Assembly: GCA_037127255.1 (NCBI GenBank)
Contig: JBANSL010000014.1
Location: 65,921,646 to 65,985,645, forward strand
DNA from: Persicaria tinctoria
Lineage: Eukaryota; Streptophyta; Magnoliopsida; Caryophyllales; Polygonaceae
Direction of reading: 5' to 3'
Length of the DNA stretch: 64,000 bases
Positions 46,301 through 57,803 of this stretch are shown here, one piece after another; position 1 is the stretch's first letter, and every line of letters begins with the position of its first letter. The notes below the pieces were generated by a model, which made no database searches, was not told the origin of the DNA, and saw only the letters and a list, made by a program, of their open reading frames with translations. The translations under genes were made by a program, and so were the position numbers.

Positions 46301-47554
46301 GGGAAAAAATATAGGAGGTAAAAGTGGGAGGGATATAGTAGTTGATGCAAGGAAGTCACTTTAATTTCTCTGTACTCTGTAAACAAACACGGAGGAGAGA
46401 GAGATGAGGGGGATTATGTATAAAGAGAGAGAGATGAGTCCGTAGACCGGAAAGAGAGAGAAAAGACAATAATAAAAGGGATTTGTTTGACACAAACAAC
46501 AGATAATTATTTTGGACAAACGACCAAAATTTGTAGTTTTGTTTTTATTTTTTTATGTGTTTTTCTAACTTATATTCTAAGGTTTAGGGTAAGAGTTTCA
46601 GTTGAAATTTTTTAAAAATTTTACCTAAAGTTATTAACCTATAGTTACTAAATCTGAATTTTATTTTCTTTTCTTTTCACAACTTTTTTAGCGTTACTAA
46701 TAAAAAAAATTACACTGCAAGCAATAAAAATTAAATATAGACAAACAATAAAGAAAAAATCATGATAATAGATTGATAATTTGCTAAAGTTGCTACCAGT
46801 TAAGTTCAATGGAGGTTTTACTCCACTTATTACCTCTCACTTTGTATAACACTAAATTATTTCTGGCTATCTTCAATTTTAAAAGTAATTATAAAAATTA
46901 GTATATTCATATTCAAAACATCTATTTTATGTATAAAAACTTGTATCTTAAAAATTCATGTTATAAAAAAATTTACAAGTATATATTTTATAGAAGATTG
47001 CCTTTGAAATTTTTAACACGTGATTTTTCAAGATAAAAACGTATGAACATATAAAAATAAAATAGATGTTTAAAATATGAATGTAATTTTATAACTTTAA
47101 ATAAGTCTAAATGAGAAACTAATATTACACCAAATAAGTAGGGAATAGAGTAGATGATCTCATCGAAAATGTGGTGTTTAAAAGTGGCATGTATTTTCAT
47201 CAAATATCTATGGCTTCTTTAGAATATAAATCATAAGTAGTACATAAATTTGATTCCTTTTTTTGACTATCTATGTTTTACCGATGAATTGAAGAATTGA
47301 AGATTTTGATTCTTACGGAGATTAACGGGAAATAAAAGATTATGATATGCGTAGTGGGTCCCTATCCCCCCATCTCAAAGATCTGAGGGGTGGGGAAGGT
47401 CGGTTGGGCCGGTTGGCAAACTTCGTCGTCTTTACCGGCGGCCACCGCCCCCTAACCCCACACCGCCCAGCAAATGTAGTGCGTCTGGTCTGGTTGTCTG
47501 AGGTATCCAGCCACGCCATCCACAGCCACCTTATATAGTATTATTTTAAAGATA
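46301..47554. other. Intergenic AT-rich spacer
   Basis: No gene is seen. The interval 47347-47530 is GC-richer (GGCCGGTTGGCAAAC, GGCGGCCACCGCCCC) but holds only a 63-residue frame of no known family. Confidence 0.45.
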
Positions 47555-47795
47555 CTCCCTCCGTTCAACAAAACTTGTCGTTTACTATTCACGTACGCTT
47601 TTTTAGAATGATAAAAACTATATAAAATATTCATTTTTTTTAAAAAAAAAATTTAACAAATCTGTACTTATTATTAATAATAACTAAGAAATTGTTAAAA
47701 AAAATTATTTAAAAAGTCGATATTTTATATAGTTTTTAGCTCATAAAAAAACGAGCATGAATAGTAAAACGTCAAGTTTTGTTGAACGGAGGGAG
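47555..47795. mobile_element. Stowaway-type MITE
   Basis: Ends CTCCCTCCGTTCAACAAAAC and its exact mirror GTTTTGTTGAACGGAGGGAG, with TA duplicated on both sides (47553-47554 and 47796-47797). It is 241 bp, AT-rich and highly folded. It is the best-preserved member of the type whose fragments occur at 2519 and 35980. Confidence 0.93.
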
Positions 47796-47797
47796 TA

Positions 47798-49371
47798 TTA
47801 ATTACTCTTCTATTTTCTTGTGTTCTTTTAACAATTTCTTTTTTTTTAAGTTAATTTATCTTCGATTTGAATTGATGATTAACCCTTTGAACACGATTTT
47901 TTTTTTTTTAATATCTAATTGGTGCATCATTTGATATACTCAAATGCTATTTTCTACAACTACCCAGAATTTGTTGGTTTCAACTTAGCGGGTAATCTGT
48001 AAGCATCTGCTACTATGCAAGTGTGCAAACCGTGGCTTAATCCTTCTCCATTGCCCAAGTCCATGAGACTTTTTCCTTGTATATTTAAAAAAAAAAAAAA
48101 AAGGGCTCATGTGAGCTTGGTCCCCAACATGCACATGATGTAATAGTACCTGTACAAGCAGTAGTTTGTGTACTTCAGAAAATAAAAAATAAGAGTAATA
48201 AATAGGTGAATAAATAAAAACAAGAACCCCTTTTACAGATAATCTACAGAGTCCATTCCAGATTAGAGATGGAGGTTAATATACACAAGGTCAATTTTTC
48301 CGCCAAATGCAAGGTTATTCACTGGCTTTTGGTGCTGAAAATTTGCCTGAAAATAGGTTGTCAACACCAGCTTCGCAATCTATTTTAAGGAAAAGAAAAT
48401 TGTTGCCATTGGAAACCGGTGAAACCACCATGCACTTAGCGATATAAAACCGTTCATATGTAGCAAGCCACAGGTAAAGTAACCAATATTGTATTAAATT
48501 AAGGCAATGTAGACAAGTTAAACAGCAGCAGTACTCATCACAACCACCCCTCTAATAAAGGCATTTGATAGGCTCAGCTACTCTAGGACTATAGGTAATG
48601 GAAACCGGTTCTAAACAATAGTACAATGCAAACTAAGAGCAAGAACTCCAGCAAGACCAAATAATGGACTGTTACCTGTCAGCTACACCTTGAACACAAT
48701 AACTTTGTTGGTTTGTGCTCGGAGTGAATTTGTCGGCAAATTCATCTGGACGAGAGCTACTTCAACCGAAAGATTGACTGCTCGTGTCTAAATTGCAAAG
48801 GAAGCTCCATGGGAAGAAAACTTCCACAGTTTCTAAATTTGTATGACAGAACGCAACAATTCTTTCAAGTTATACTCCATTGACATCTGCAGGAAACATA
48901 GAGTTAAAGAATATGATTATTGATTACTTAAAACTTACTCGGGCAAAGCCTCTCAAGGTTTTCACAATATTGCATCAGATGCATTGGGCAACAATAATAC
49001 CATACTACTGAAGATTGTCAACAACGGAAATTCGGTAACCAGGCTCTAATTGAGCAATATACAAGCTCTACGAAAGCAAGAATGGTTCTGCATGCTTGCT
49101 AGATGTGAATGCGAAAGCACCTATGTGAACATTCCATGACCATGCTTATTGACTCTTTACACAATTAACTGTGACAACAAACTCATTCCAAACGAGCAAA
49201 ACTAGGCACCTAAAACAGTGATGAGAACAACGAAATCAGTACATATACTCTTCCTAGTTTGCAAGCACCAAACAACATCTATACAGCTACAAAATCAAGC
49301 TGTGTTAGATTATTTTTTTTTGGTAATGAACAAGCTGTGTTATCTAAAAGGCATGAAAGAAACTAACTAAG
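47798..49371. other. Intergenic region and DTW gene 3' flank
   Basis: No coding exon is recognised. Bases nearest 49371 probably hold the DTW 3' untranslated region, perhaps with introns, since GACAGGTTAGC at the stop codon could also act as a splice donor. Confidence 0.4.
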
Positions 49372-50328
49372 CTAACCTGTCAGCGCCGCGTTTTTCTCCC
49401 CCTTATGCATCTTCTTCTTCTTCAGCAGCTTAGGCCTTGGATTGGTAGGCTTCAAATGGCAAGCCTGCAACCAAACCATTGCCTTCAAAACACCAACCAG
49501 CTTCTCCTCAATATCGGTTCCATCAGGCTCAAGTACTCTCAAGGCTCGAGCAACCGCCTCCATCGTGCTCATACACCCTCCAAAAGGCTCCTTCCTCAGA
49601 AGCAGCTCCGAATCGTATATGCTCCCACCACAAACCTCAGTATCATAATCAAAGCACACACAAGATGCAAATGTTGATACAAATGGAAGGCTCGCCATTA
49701 CCATCTCCTTGGCGTGTTTCCATGTGCCATCAAACACAATCATCACACAACCTTTCATAGGCCTCTCGCTTATGGATGATTTCCACTTGTTGATTTCCAT
49801 CGAAGGCATCGAATCCGTACCTAATACCGATCGACAACGACAAATTTCAGCAAGATATCACCAAATTGCTAGCAAATTTCACTGAATCATTGCATTTGAT
49901 ACCAGCTAATCACTTATTCTAGAAGTATAAACCCTAAAGAACCGGTTACGAGTTGAGCTTGAATTACCTGGGAAGAGAAAGATTGCTGGGCGAGGAAGGT
50001 TTGGATTCTGGATCGCTTCATCGTAGAGAGAGTCCAGAAGCGGAGACAAACCTAGACGAAGCCGCCGGCCGATTAAGATTTGACAATTATTCAGACATCT
50101 GGCGAGTACGGGGACGGTGGCGAGACGATGGCGCTGCTCGTGGGGGTGTTGTAAGATGACGATCTCGGTGCTGGTGGAGATCAGCTCCGGAGGCATCTCA
50201 TCGCAGAGGCAAACGCTCACCGGCCGGCCGCATCCACTGCCACAAACTCGCCGGCCATCTACGCCGCCGCCTACGTCGTCCAACCCGGCAAAGTCCAAGC
50301 CCGTGAAAATCCCCCCTTCCGATTCCAT
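49372..50328 (-). CDS. DTW-domain tRNA-uridine aminocarboxypropyltransferase-like protein
   Basis: Exon 1 (49968-50328) starts MESEGGIFTGLD and holds a cysteine cluster (CGRPVSVCLCDEMP), then VILQHPHEQRHRLATVP, typical of the TDD/DTW family. Exon 2 (49372-49820) holds the defining FDGTWKHAKEM (D-T-W at about residues 149-151) and the C-terminal EEKLVGVLKAMVWLQ, ending in a basic tail. The intron is GT-AG, phase 1 on both sides, and the product is 269 residues. Human DTWD1/DTWD2 and bacterial TapT use S-adenosylmethionine to make acp3U in tRNA, so this enzyme probably does so at position 20 or 20a. Substrate and location are inferred from the family. The stop overlaps a possible donor, so a further 3' exon cannot be excluded. 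Confidence 0.85.
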
Positions 50329-50924
50329 CTCCCCTTGCTAAAAACGAAACGATGCGTTTTATCTTTTGATCATCCCATCCAAAGTACAGCTGGGTTTTGG
50401 GTAGCGTTTGGGTCGACTAAGGGCTAATGGAGATTTGTTGGGGCGTTCGGTTTCAATTGCAGAACAACTAAAATAAACGCATTCGGAAAGTAAGCCTAGA
50501 CCCCAATCATAAAGTAACCACCGCCGCCAACAACAACGGGGAGTCGGGGACAATCAAGAAGCCACAGTCACTTCCAACTTTCAAACAAACCAAGTATCTC
50601 ATATCATCATATACTTTAATAATGTAAGAACATGTCTGAAGTAAAGAGAGGATAGCACACTTGTGAGTAGCTAATCGAGATAATTTGTTCAGGTACAAGA
50701 ATGGTGTGAATGCATAATTCTAAAGATGTTGTATGTATCTTCTGATGCATTGCCATGGATAACATTAACATCTATTTATATAAGAGTAAGATCTGGGTCA
50801 GCAACCGGTGCAATTGTTTGATCGCTGACAAATGCTGGTCAAGCTACCGCACAATTTTCAGCTTCAAACCCTGTGAGATCATTGATGCCATGAATTTCCC
50901 TAGAGCTTCTCATAGAGTTCAGGC
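50329..50924. other. Short intergenic region between DTW and CTU2
   Basis: It must contain the DTW promoter and the CTU2 3' end. No further feature is seen; short ORFs are not supported. Confidence 0.45.
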
Positions 50925-53290
50925 TCAATCTTCACCATCGGAGAGTAGGAAATCTTTGATTCTCTCCCTGCAAACAAGGATTTCAATGACATAAATAAAT
51001 GCAGAGTCTGGTAATTCTAAATTTCTAACAATATCAACTTAGATTGGTCAGAAGATCATACCCATTCTTTAAATTGAATAAAGGCCAGAGATGCATGACC
51101 TAGACGCAAAGGCTAAATGTTAGTTAATAGACTTACCTTAACCACTTGGAGTTGGAAGAGCCATCTGCCCGGGATGTTATTGACTTGGGTAAAAGTGAGA
51201 AGTAACTCTCAGCAGTTGATGGATCATTTGGGAGTATCTGAAATTGGCAACTTGGACAGCAGGAGGATAAGAAACTGTTGGAAGATAGCTGGCCATTTGC
51301 AGCACTGACTAAACTTGGCAAATGAGATTTGCTAAGCGGACTGCTACAAATAGAGCAAAATGACTCCGACTGAGTAGACTCGTTGTAATTCAGATTATAC
51401 TTTTTCTGACGTCTCTGGGAAGCTAGAAGTGCTTGGGGGTCATCAATATCAGGAAGTTTATTGAAACCGAATGGTGTGAGCTTCCCTGCAGTTCTTACAA
51501 TTGTACACTCTCGAGAAGGGTTTTCAATCTATAGATTGAAAGAATTTAGCTTAAGAAATACTTCTGATCAGCTCAACCTCAAAGTCCATATATTACTCCA
51601 AAATGCAAGGGAAGTCAAGAGAAGAAGCTATTCTGTACCTGCAACAACCCTATAAATGATGATACTAGAGCATTGATGCCGGAGCTAGGAAAACTGATCG
51701 TGTCCACTGTCTTTAACCTGTCCTGCCAAAATGATTTATGCAAATTGTAGAACAGTAAATCAAGGTTTCCAATGTTCTCAGCTATGCTTTGATAAATACT
51801 ATAATCGAAGTACTGAGAAGTTAACACAGTCCAGAGATAAAAAAAATATAAAAAATAAAAAATAAAAAAAGGTATGAATGACGAACCCGTCAAGCTGACA
51901 GAGAGTGTTGAGCTCTTGCAGCAGACAATCCCGAAGTGGAAGCAAAACAGGGATTTCCCACCTTGCATCAACACATTGTATGTCTGCTGGCAAAGCATAA
52001 CCTTGACCCTGGACAGAGAGAGAAACAAAACACTCTGGTAACTATTCAGCAACACTCTCACAGCCTTGAAATATAGAAAAACACTTAGCATAAACAGACA
52101 TTAATGAGCACAGACCTTAACAGTTGCTGAAATTACATGACGAGCAATCCTTGATGTGCAGGTTCCAAGCACTAATCTTGTGTACCCGTTCTCCACAGCA
52201 ATCTGCATAGTTCACCCATATCCGTGTTAGAAAAAGCTGCCTTCTTCAAGATTTAAGCTCAACTATCGCACAGTGAAAACAAGTTCCAAGCAGACCTTTT
52301 GCAAGGATAACATACGCAAATAGAATAGAAGATCTTCTCTTCCAGTGGCGTCTGTGGTAGCATTAAGCAGGTCCTTAAACCTATCTCTTCCATCAACGGA
52401 ATCAGAAGAGTATATGTCCTCTATAGAAGCCACATGTAGATTCTCTGGTGGAATCAATTCTGAAACAATTAACCTCAGTTGTTCAACTGCTTTGTCCATT
52501 TCATTCCTTGCAAATCCATAAGCTGAACTCTCATCAATAAACGCAACCCCAACACCAAATACAGCCATTGCTCTATCTCTACTGGCTTCAAAGTTCTTTT
52601 GTGCTTTCTGTTGCATATCATGCACAAACTGCAGAACTACCCTGGAAACAGAAACTATCACTTCATGAGTTCATTGAAATTGTCACAACTTGGCATATTT
52701 GAATGGTTTGCATCACAACTTGGTGCCTTAATTACTCTACCATATACTGTACTATTTTACTCCTAGTCATCATTTCCAATTTCCCATCTCCCAAGGATGT
52801 AGATTGAGCACATATATCTTTCAAAATTCAGATTTCACTCTAAATAAATCTAACTTCCACTTTTCTTAGCATGAATAATCAAGTTATTGGTGCAGAAATT
52901 AGGTTTCCAGACAAATTCAATATGAATCACAATTGAAACTGCGGCTAGAGAGGTTGAATACCTGGAAGAAGGGCCACCGGAGAAGGCAACGAGGACCTTA
53001 TCGGAAGGAAGGATCATGCCGTTGGACGTGATGGCCAATCTGAACTTTCCGAACAGCGATCCACGAAAGCATTCAGCGCAGAACCGGCCGTCCTCGCCGC
53101 CGCCAGCGCCGCCGGCCACGGCGTCCCGGACCTTGCACTTGAGGCAGATGCTCTGGCGGTCGAGGGAGCTGGTGACAGGCGGTGAGGTGCCATTGGATTG
53201 CTCCTGGCCCTTCCTTTGTGCCGGCGAGACGGCGTCATCTTCTTCCTTGTAGCAGCCGCCGGACTGGCACGCCGAGCTGTTGCACGCCAT
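50925..53290 (-). CDS. CTU2: Cytoplasmic tRNA 2-thiolation protein 2
   Basis: CTU2 (yeast Ncs2) works with CTU1 in the cytosol to thiolate the wobble uridine of Lys, Glu and Gln tRNAs, giving mcm5s2U34. Seven exons: 52962-53290, 52296-52641, 52116-52202, 51887-52008, 51639-51717, 51137-51528, 50925-50967. They total 1398 bases, 465 residues. Visible features are an N-terminal zinc-type pair (CLKC and CAEC), the PP-loop-like VAFSGGPSSR across the first junction, VENGYTRLVLGTCTSRIA, a second zinc-type pair near the C-terminus (FCSICSS and CCPSC), and a conserved tail IKDFLLSDGED. It starts MACNSSACQSGGC. It is divergent from RRP43 with 461 bp between start codons. Confidence 0.94.
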
Positions 53291-53751
53291 CTCTGCCTTG
53301 GATGTGTGATTTGTGAGGAAGTAACGGTTTTATGCGTTGTTTTTAGGGTTTAGTTGAATAGTTGGAGGAGGGAGTCAAACTGCTCAATGTCTCAAGGGAC
53401 AAAGGGCAAAAGTAAGCGGCCCAAACATAAACTAACCCCCTCGGCTTCAGCCCACTCACCCCCTCACCTTACCACTCGTCTCTACTATCTACGCCGCCGT
53501 CACAGCCGCGCCCTCCGCCCTCTCTCTGCCCCCGCCACCGCCAAGGTCCTCTCCCCTCTCCTTATTCGCTATAGCTCTCTCTCTCTCGACTCAGCACCCC
53601 CCTGAGATTTGACGTATTATTACCTTCCTTTTAGCTGATTGGCCGCAATTATAAACGGGGTTTTGAAGCTTCTCTCCTAGTGTTTCAATGTCTATTGTGT
53701 TTGATAATTGCTTGTTTTTCCTTTTCAAATTAGGAATAGAGATTGCGAAAG
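53291..53751. promoter_or_regulatory. Shared divergent promoter region of CTU2 and RRP43
   Basis: The only DNA between two head-to-head genes. The part near 53430-53600 is rich in C and CT (CCCTCTCTCTGCC, TCTCTCTCTCTCGACTC), usual for plant housekeeping promoters. The phrase AAGCGGCCCAAACATAAAC near 53415 is suggestive of a GGCCCA (site II/TCP-type) element found in ribosome- and tRNA-related genes. No clear TATA box is seen. Confidence 0.5.
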
Positions 53752-56561
53752 ATGGTTTCTCTGAGTCCTTCTGGTGATTTGTCGGCAGAGGTAGATTTTG
53801 AGGCCTATAGACGCCTCTTTCCCCTTCAGTACTTTGAACGCCTTCTAAAGGACTCCGTTAGGCCTGATGCCAGACAACTTCGTCAGGCCAGAGACACCAC
53901 ATTGGCCCTTGGTTGGTTGAAAGTGTTTTGTTGTGTGTAATGTTATTTAATTTTCCTCTGATTCGATTCTTCTGAATTCGCTTTATTTTTTTGTTTGTTT
54001 AAATTTTGATCTGTAGGGGCTGTTGGATCTTCTTATGGTTCTGCGCTTGCAAAGATTGGTTCCACTGTAAGTGATGATACCCCAAAAGCATGTTTTATCT
54101 TTGTGTTTTTGGCAAATTTATGTGTGCAAATATCCTTATTGTTAATGCTGGTATTGAGTGTAAGCATTATCATTTTTGTGTAAGGATTAAGTTCTTTGTT
54201 ACCATTTCTCTTATGCTTCTGTTTTATCCTCAATTCAGACAATGTTAGCTGCTATTAAAATGGAGATCATGACTCCTGCAGCAGAGTCGCCAGATGAAGG
54301 CAATATAGGTATCTTTTAATGATCTATTCTTACATTATCCCTTGTATTTTCTTATCATTGATTTCTCATGATCAGTGTAGATTATGAGAATGTGTTGTTT
54401 GTGTTATTTTGCAGCCATTGAGTTCCACATGCCACCTATTTGTGCTCCCATTGTTAGGCCTGGTAGACCTGCTGAAGTTGCACCGGTTATTTCAAAGCAG
54501 TTGTCTGATACCATCCTAAGGCATGTAAATAGCACCTTTTATTTCAAAGCAGTTGCTTGCGTTCCAATTTTGAGTCCAATAAATTCTGAAATTCGTTCAA
54601 TTGTATTTGGTAGATAACCTGTCTTGCTATCTAGAATCTTGTTTCTTGGTTATTATTGAACCTTCATAACACTTTTTTGTTGGCGTCTGCTTTATGTACA
54701 TATTCACCCTTTTTCTTTGGCTAGTAAAGGTACATGGTATCGATTCTGAATTCTCTCATACTTCATCAATATTTATTTGAAGTATGAATCTTGGTGTCTG
54801 CAGTTCTGGAATGATTAATTTGAAGGAGCTTTCCCTGGTGAGTGGTAAAGCTGCTTGGATGGCATACCTGGTAATATATAAATTTTTATCAGTTTTATTT
54901 CTTTAATCTTTCGTAGTTCCTTATCTGATAGGATGCATCATCCCTTTGGACCCCTTCTGGTCGATTATAATGCTACATTTTCTTCTTCCCCGTGTATGAT
55001 AGAATGGTAGGTAGATGCAATTTTTTATGGAAAGAAAAAATGGTGAAGGGTTATGTGGTGGTCATGTGTAATCTGTTGGACAATATGTTTCGTTCTTGTA
55101 GGACATTTATTGTTTGGATGCTGATGGTGCACTTTTCGACGCCGCATTGCTCTCAGCAGTTGCTGCTTTCTCTCACTGTAAGCCTTGCATTATCACATCA
55201 ACTTGGTATCGGATATTCTTCCTTAATTTGTTGATTCTGTATCCTTTGGTGTAAAAATTGTTCAAATGCTTTAGTTACATTAGCCAGAAGTTTCATTCAT
55301 CCCGCCTCTTGGACTGTACCTTTTCTCTCGCAACTGCTAGGTTATCAAAACTGGCATTTTTTTACCTGAAAAATAAAAAGGGAATAGCGCTAGATGCTAA
55401 AGAGTAAAGGCATTAAAGATTTTCTGCCGGGTTCCAATCGCATGGGATAATTTTGGACAAAAGAACAAGTTATGGATCCTAGGCAACATGCCAGAGTTAA
55501 CAAGTGAATCTAGCATTAGTTATTTAGTTTTCTTTTTTTTTTGGTAAAAAGTTATTTAGTTTTCTGGAGGTTGCTTCTGAGTTTTGGTTTACAAGTCATT
55601 TCTTTGATGTCAAACCTGGATTTGTGTAGCTTTATAAATCTATCTTTGGTGATTTTGAGGGAGTGAATAGATGAACAAGTTGAGTAATATGGTTGCTTCC
55701 TTATTTCAATAAAGACACATTTGATAGAAACGGAAAATTTAATTCAAATATGCACGAGTGTCTTTGTTGCACAGAATAAATTTTTCTTGCTGACATTGGA
55801 AGTTTGTCCAATGGAGTTGCTTTCTTTATGAGGGAAACATGATTATGTGGTCAATTGGTCTTTGCCTTGTTATTCACTACCTTGCAGAATTTAGATGATT
55901 ATTTCAAATGTTCATGATCAAGAAGATCCTATACTTGTCCAATAGAATACATATGCTCTTCTAAAGTAACTTCCAATTTGCAGTGAAAATCCCAGTGGTA
56001 TCTTTGAATGATGAGGGAAAAGTTGTTATTTGCCCTGAGGATGATAAGGAACAAAAAACGGGAGAAGAGCCAGTCAACAAAGAGAAAAGAAAGCTCACGA
56101 TAAACAACATACCGGTTTCCTTAACCTGCATACTGCACAAGAATTATATCTTAGCTGACCCAACCTCAGAGGAAGAGTCGGTCATGGAAACTTCAGTAAC
56201 TATGGTTTTGAATTCCTCTGGTGAACTCGTTTCGCTTTACAAGTCCGGTGGATCCATTCTGCTCTACACATCGGCTGTTCAGGTGATTCTACGGTTGTAG
56301 CTTCATCTTTGACAATTATAACATATACTATTACACTGAATTTGCAAGTGAATATTTTCTTTAAATTTTCTCTTCTTCTGCTAATTTCCCTCTCACAACT
56401 CTCATATTGGTGACTTTTGGTTACATCATATCTGAATCTCAGTAATAGTACTGAAGAGATGCTTTTGGCTTTTGCAGGATTGTGTTGCCATTACAAAGCA
56501 AAGGGTGAAAGAGGTCAGGTCGATCTTAGACGATGCTTTGTCTGATATGGAAGTTGACTAG
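53752..56561 (+). CDS. RRP43: Exosome complex core subunit RRP43 (RNase PH-like)
   Basis: RRP43 is one of six RNase PH-like proteins of the exosome ring, which processes rRNA and degrades RNA in nucleus and cytoplasm. Eight exons: 53752-53911, 54017-54066, 54239-54308, 54415-54520, 54804-54870, 55102-55177, 55984-56282, 56478-56561. Together 912 bases, 303 residues, close to known RRP43 lengths. Key stretches are VRPDARQLRQARDTTLALG, TMLAAIKMEIMTP, PPICAPIVRPGRPAEVAPVI, SSGMINLKELSLVSGKAAWM, DIYCLDADGALFDAALLSAV and LTCILHKNYILADPTSEEES. The fourth intron must use a GC donor (AAG/GCATGT): splicing at the nearby GT would give a stop within a few codons, whereas GC restores SSGMINL. The ATG at 53752 was preferred because nothing upstream in frame looks conserved. 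Confidence 0.95.
54521..54803 (+). other. GC-AG intron of RRP43
   Basis: The exon ends CTAAG, the intron starts GCATGT and ends TCTGCAG. Phase 2 is matched by the next exon, joining AG and T to make serine in ILSSGM. GC donors are a small minority of plant introns. Confidence 0.8.
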
Positions 56562-57803
56562 TCTCTTCCAATTTTCTTCTACTGCTTCAGAAAGTTCTAT
56601 TCACTTGGTACCTATGTTCACTCTTTGGTAAGATTCCGAGGTCACTTCCAGAAAATTTTGATCATATGCGAAATTAGTTCCTCTCCTTCTTTTATACAGC
56701 CTGGGTAGTTTCTTCTAATTGTAAGATGAGTTGGTTTGTATTAGCTGAAGCCTACATTGAGTGAATGACGTTTTTAACGGTAATTGGTAGCTATGGACTC
56801 ATTTGAAGGAATCAATTACTTCAAAAATCAGACATGCTTGCTGTAATTTTAGAGCAATGGTTTGTGTATCTTACCCAGATGTTTTGTTGACGGCGAACCG
56901 TGAACCCTTGTGGAGGATGTTTATTGACAGAGGACTGGCGGTCTTGTTTCCCTTGATTGTCAGCACTACAATGTCTACATTCAGCTGTGTGTAAATGAGA
57001 TGGGATCAGTTGGGAGGTCTTATCCAAGGGAGTTAACCTACAAATGGTTTAATTTTATGATGTGTTACAATACAATTTCATTATCAAACATACATTATAC
57101 CTTACAAATATTCAAGCTATGTTAGTGTTTGGATTTCAAAATACATCAATTATAATACAATTATTTTTCATACAAAAAATAACATTTTTCTCTCATCTTG
57201 ACTCAGAATTTGTTTCTATTCCATTTACCTTACACGATCCTATACCAAACGAGCTCTAACGGTAAATAATCCATTATTTGTGGCTTGATTGATGAGAGAA
57301 ATAATAATAATAAAGGTCTTATAAATTCACAAGGAATAAATTGTTCACCTATCAAAGACTTTTTTTTTTTTTGATCCAATAAGACTTTTTTTTTAAGAAC
57401 ATACCACAATTCACAAACTTACTATGTAGTACAATATTGCTGTACATTAAGAGTATAAATTGTATAATATATATTCTAGATCACAAAAAAAAAAGTATAA
57501 TATATTACCAATCAATTTCAATCCATACATAATTTGAGATTAAATTTAGCAACTTGGATTTATATTTCAAAACAAGTTACCGGATCAAAAAAAAACATTC
57601 GTATGTGTCCTCTGGTTAACCGAATAATAAACAACTCATGAATATGATTTTTTTTTTTTGATTTTTTTAAAAAGAGTAAATAAAGTCAGTTGAGAAAAGC
57701 GATCAACCAATCACAACTCTCACAAAAATTCAAATTGTGCTGTAACAACCCGCCAAGTAGAAAGGGAGAGAGAGAGGAGACATCGGCGGACGAGCTTCGA
57801 GAC
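56562..57803. other. RRP43 3' flank and spacer
   Basis: No gene is seen. CCAAACGAGCTCTAAC near 57246 resembles one end of a Tourist/hAT-type MITE, but no matching left end was found with confidence. Confidence 0.4.
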
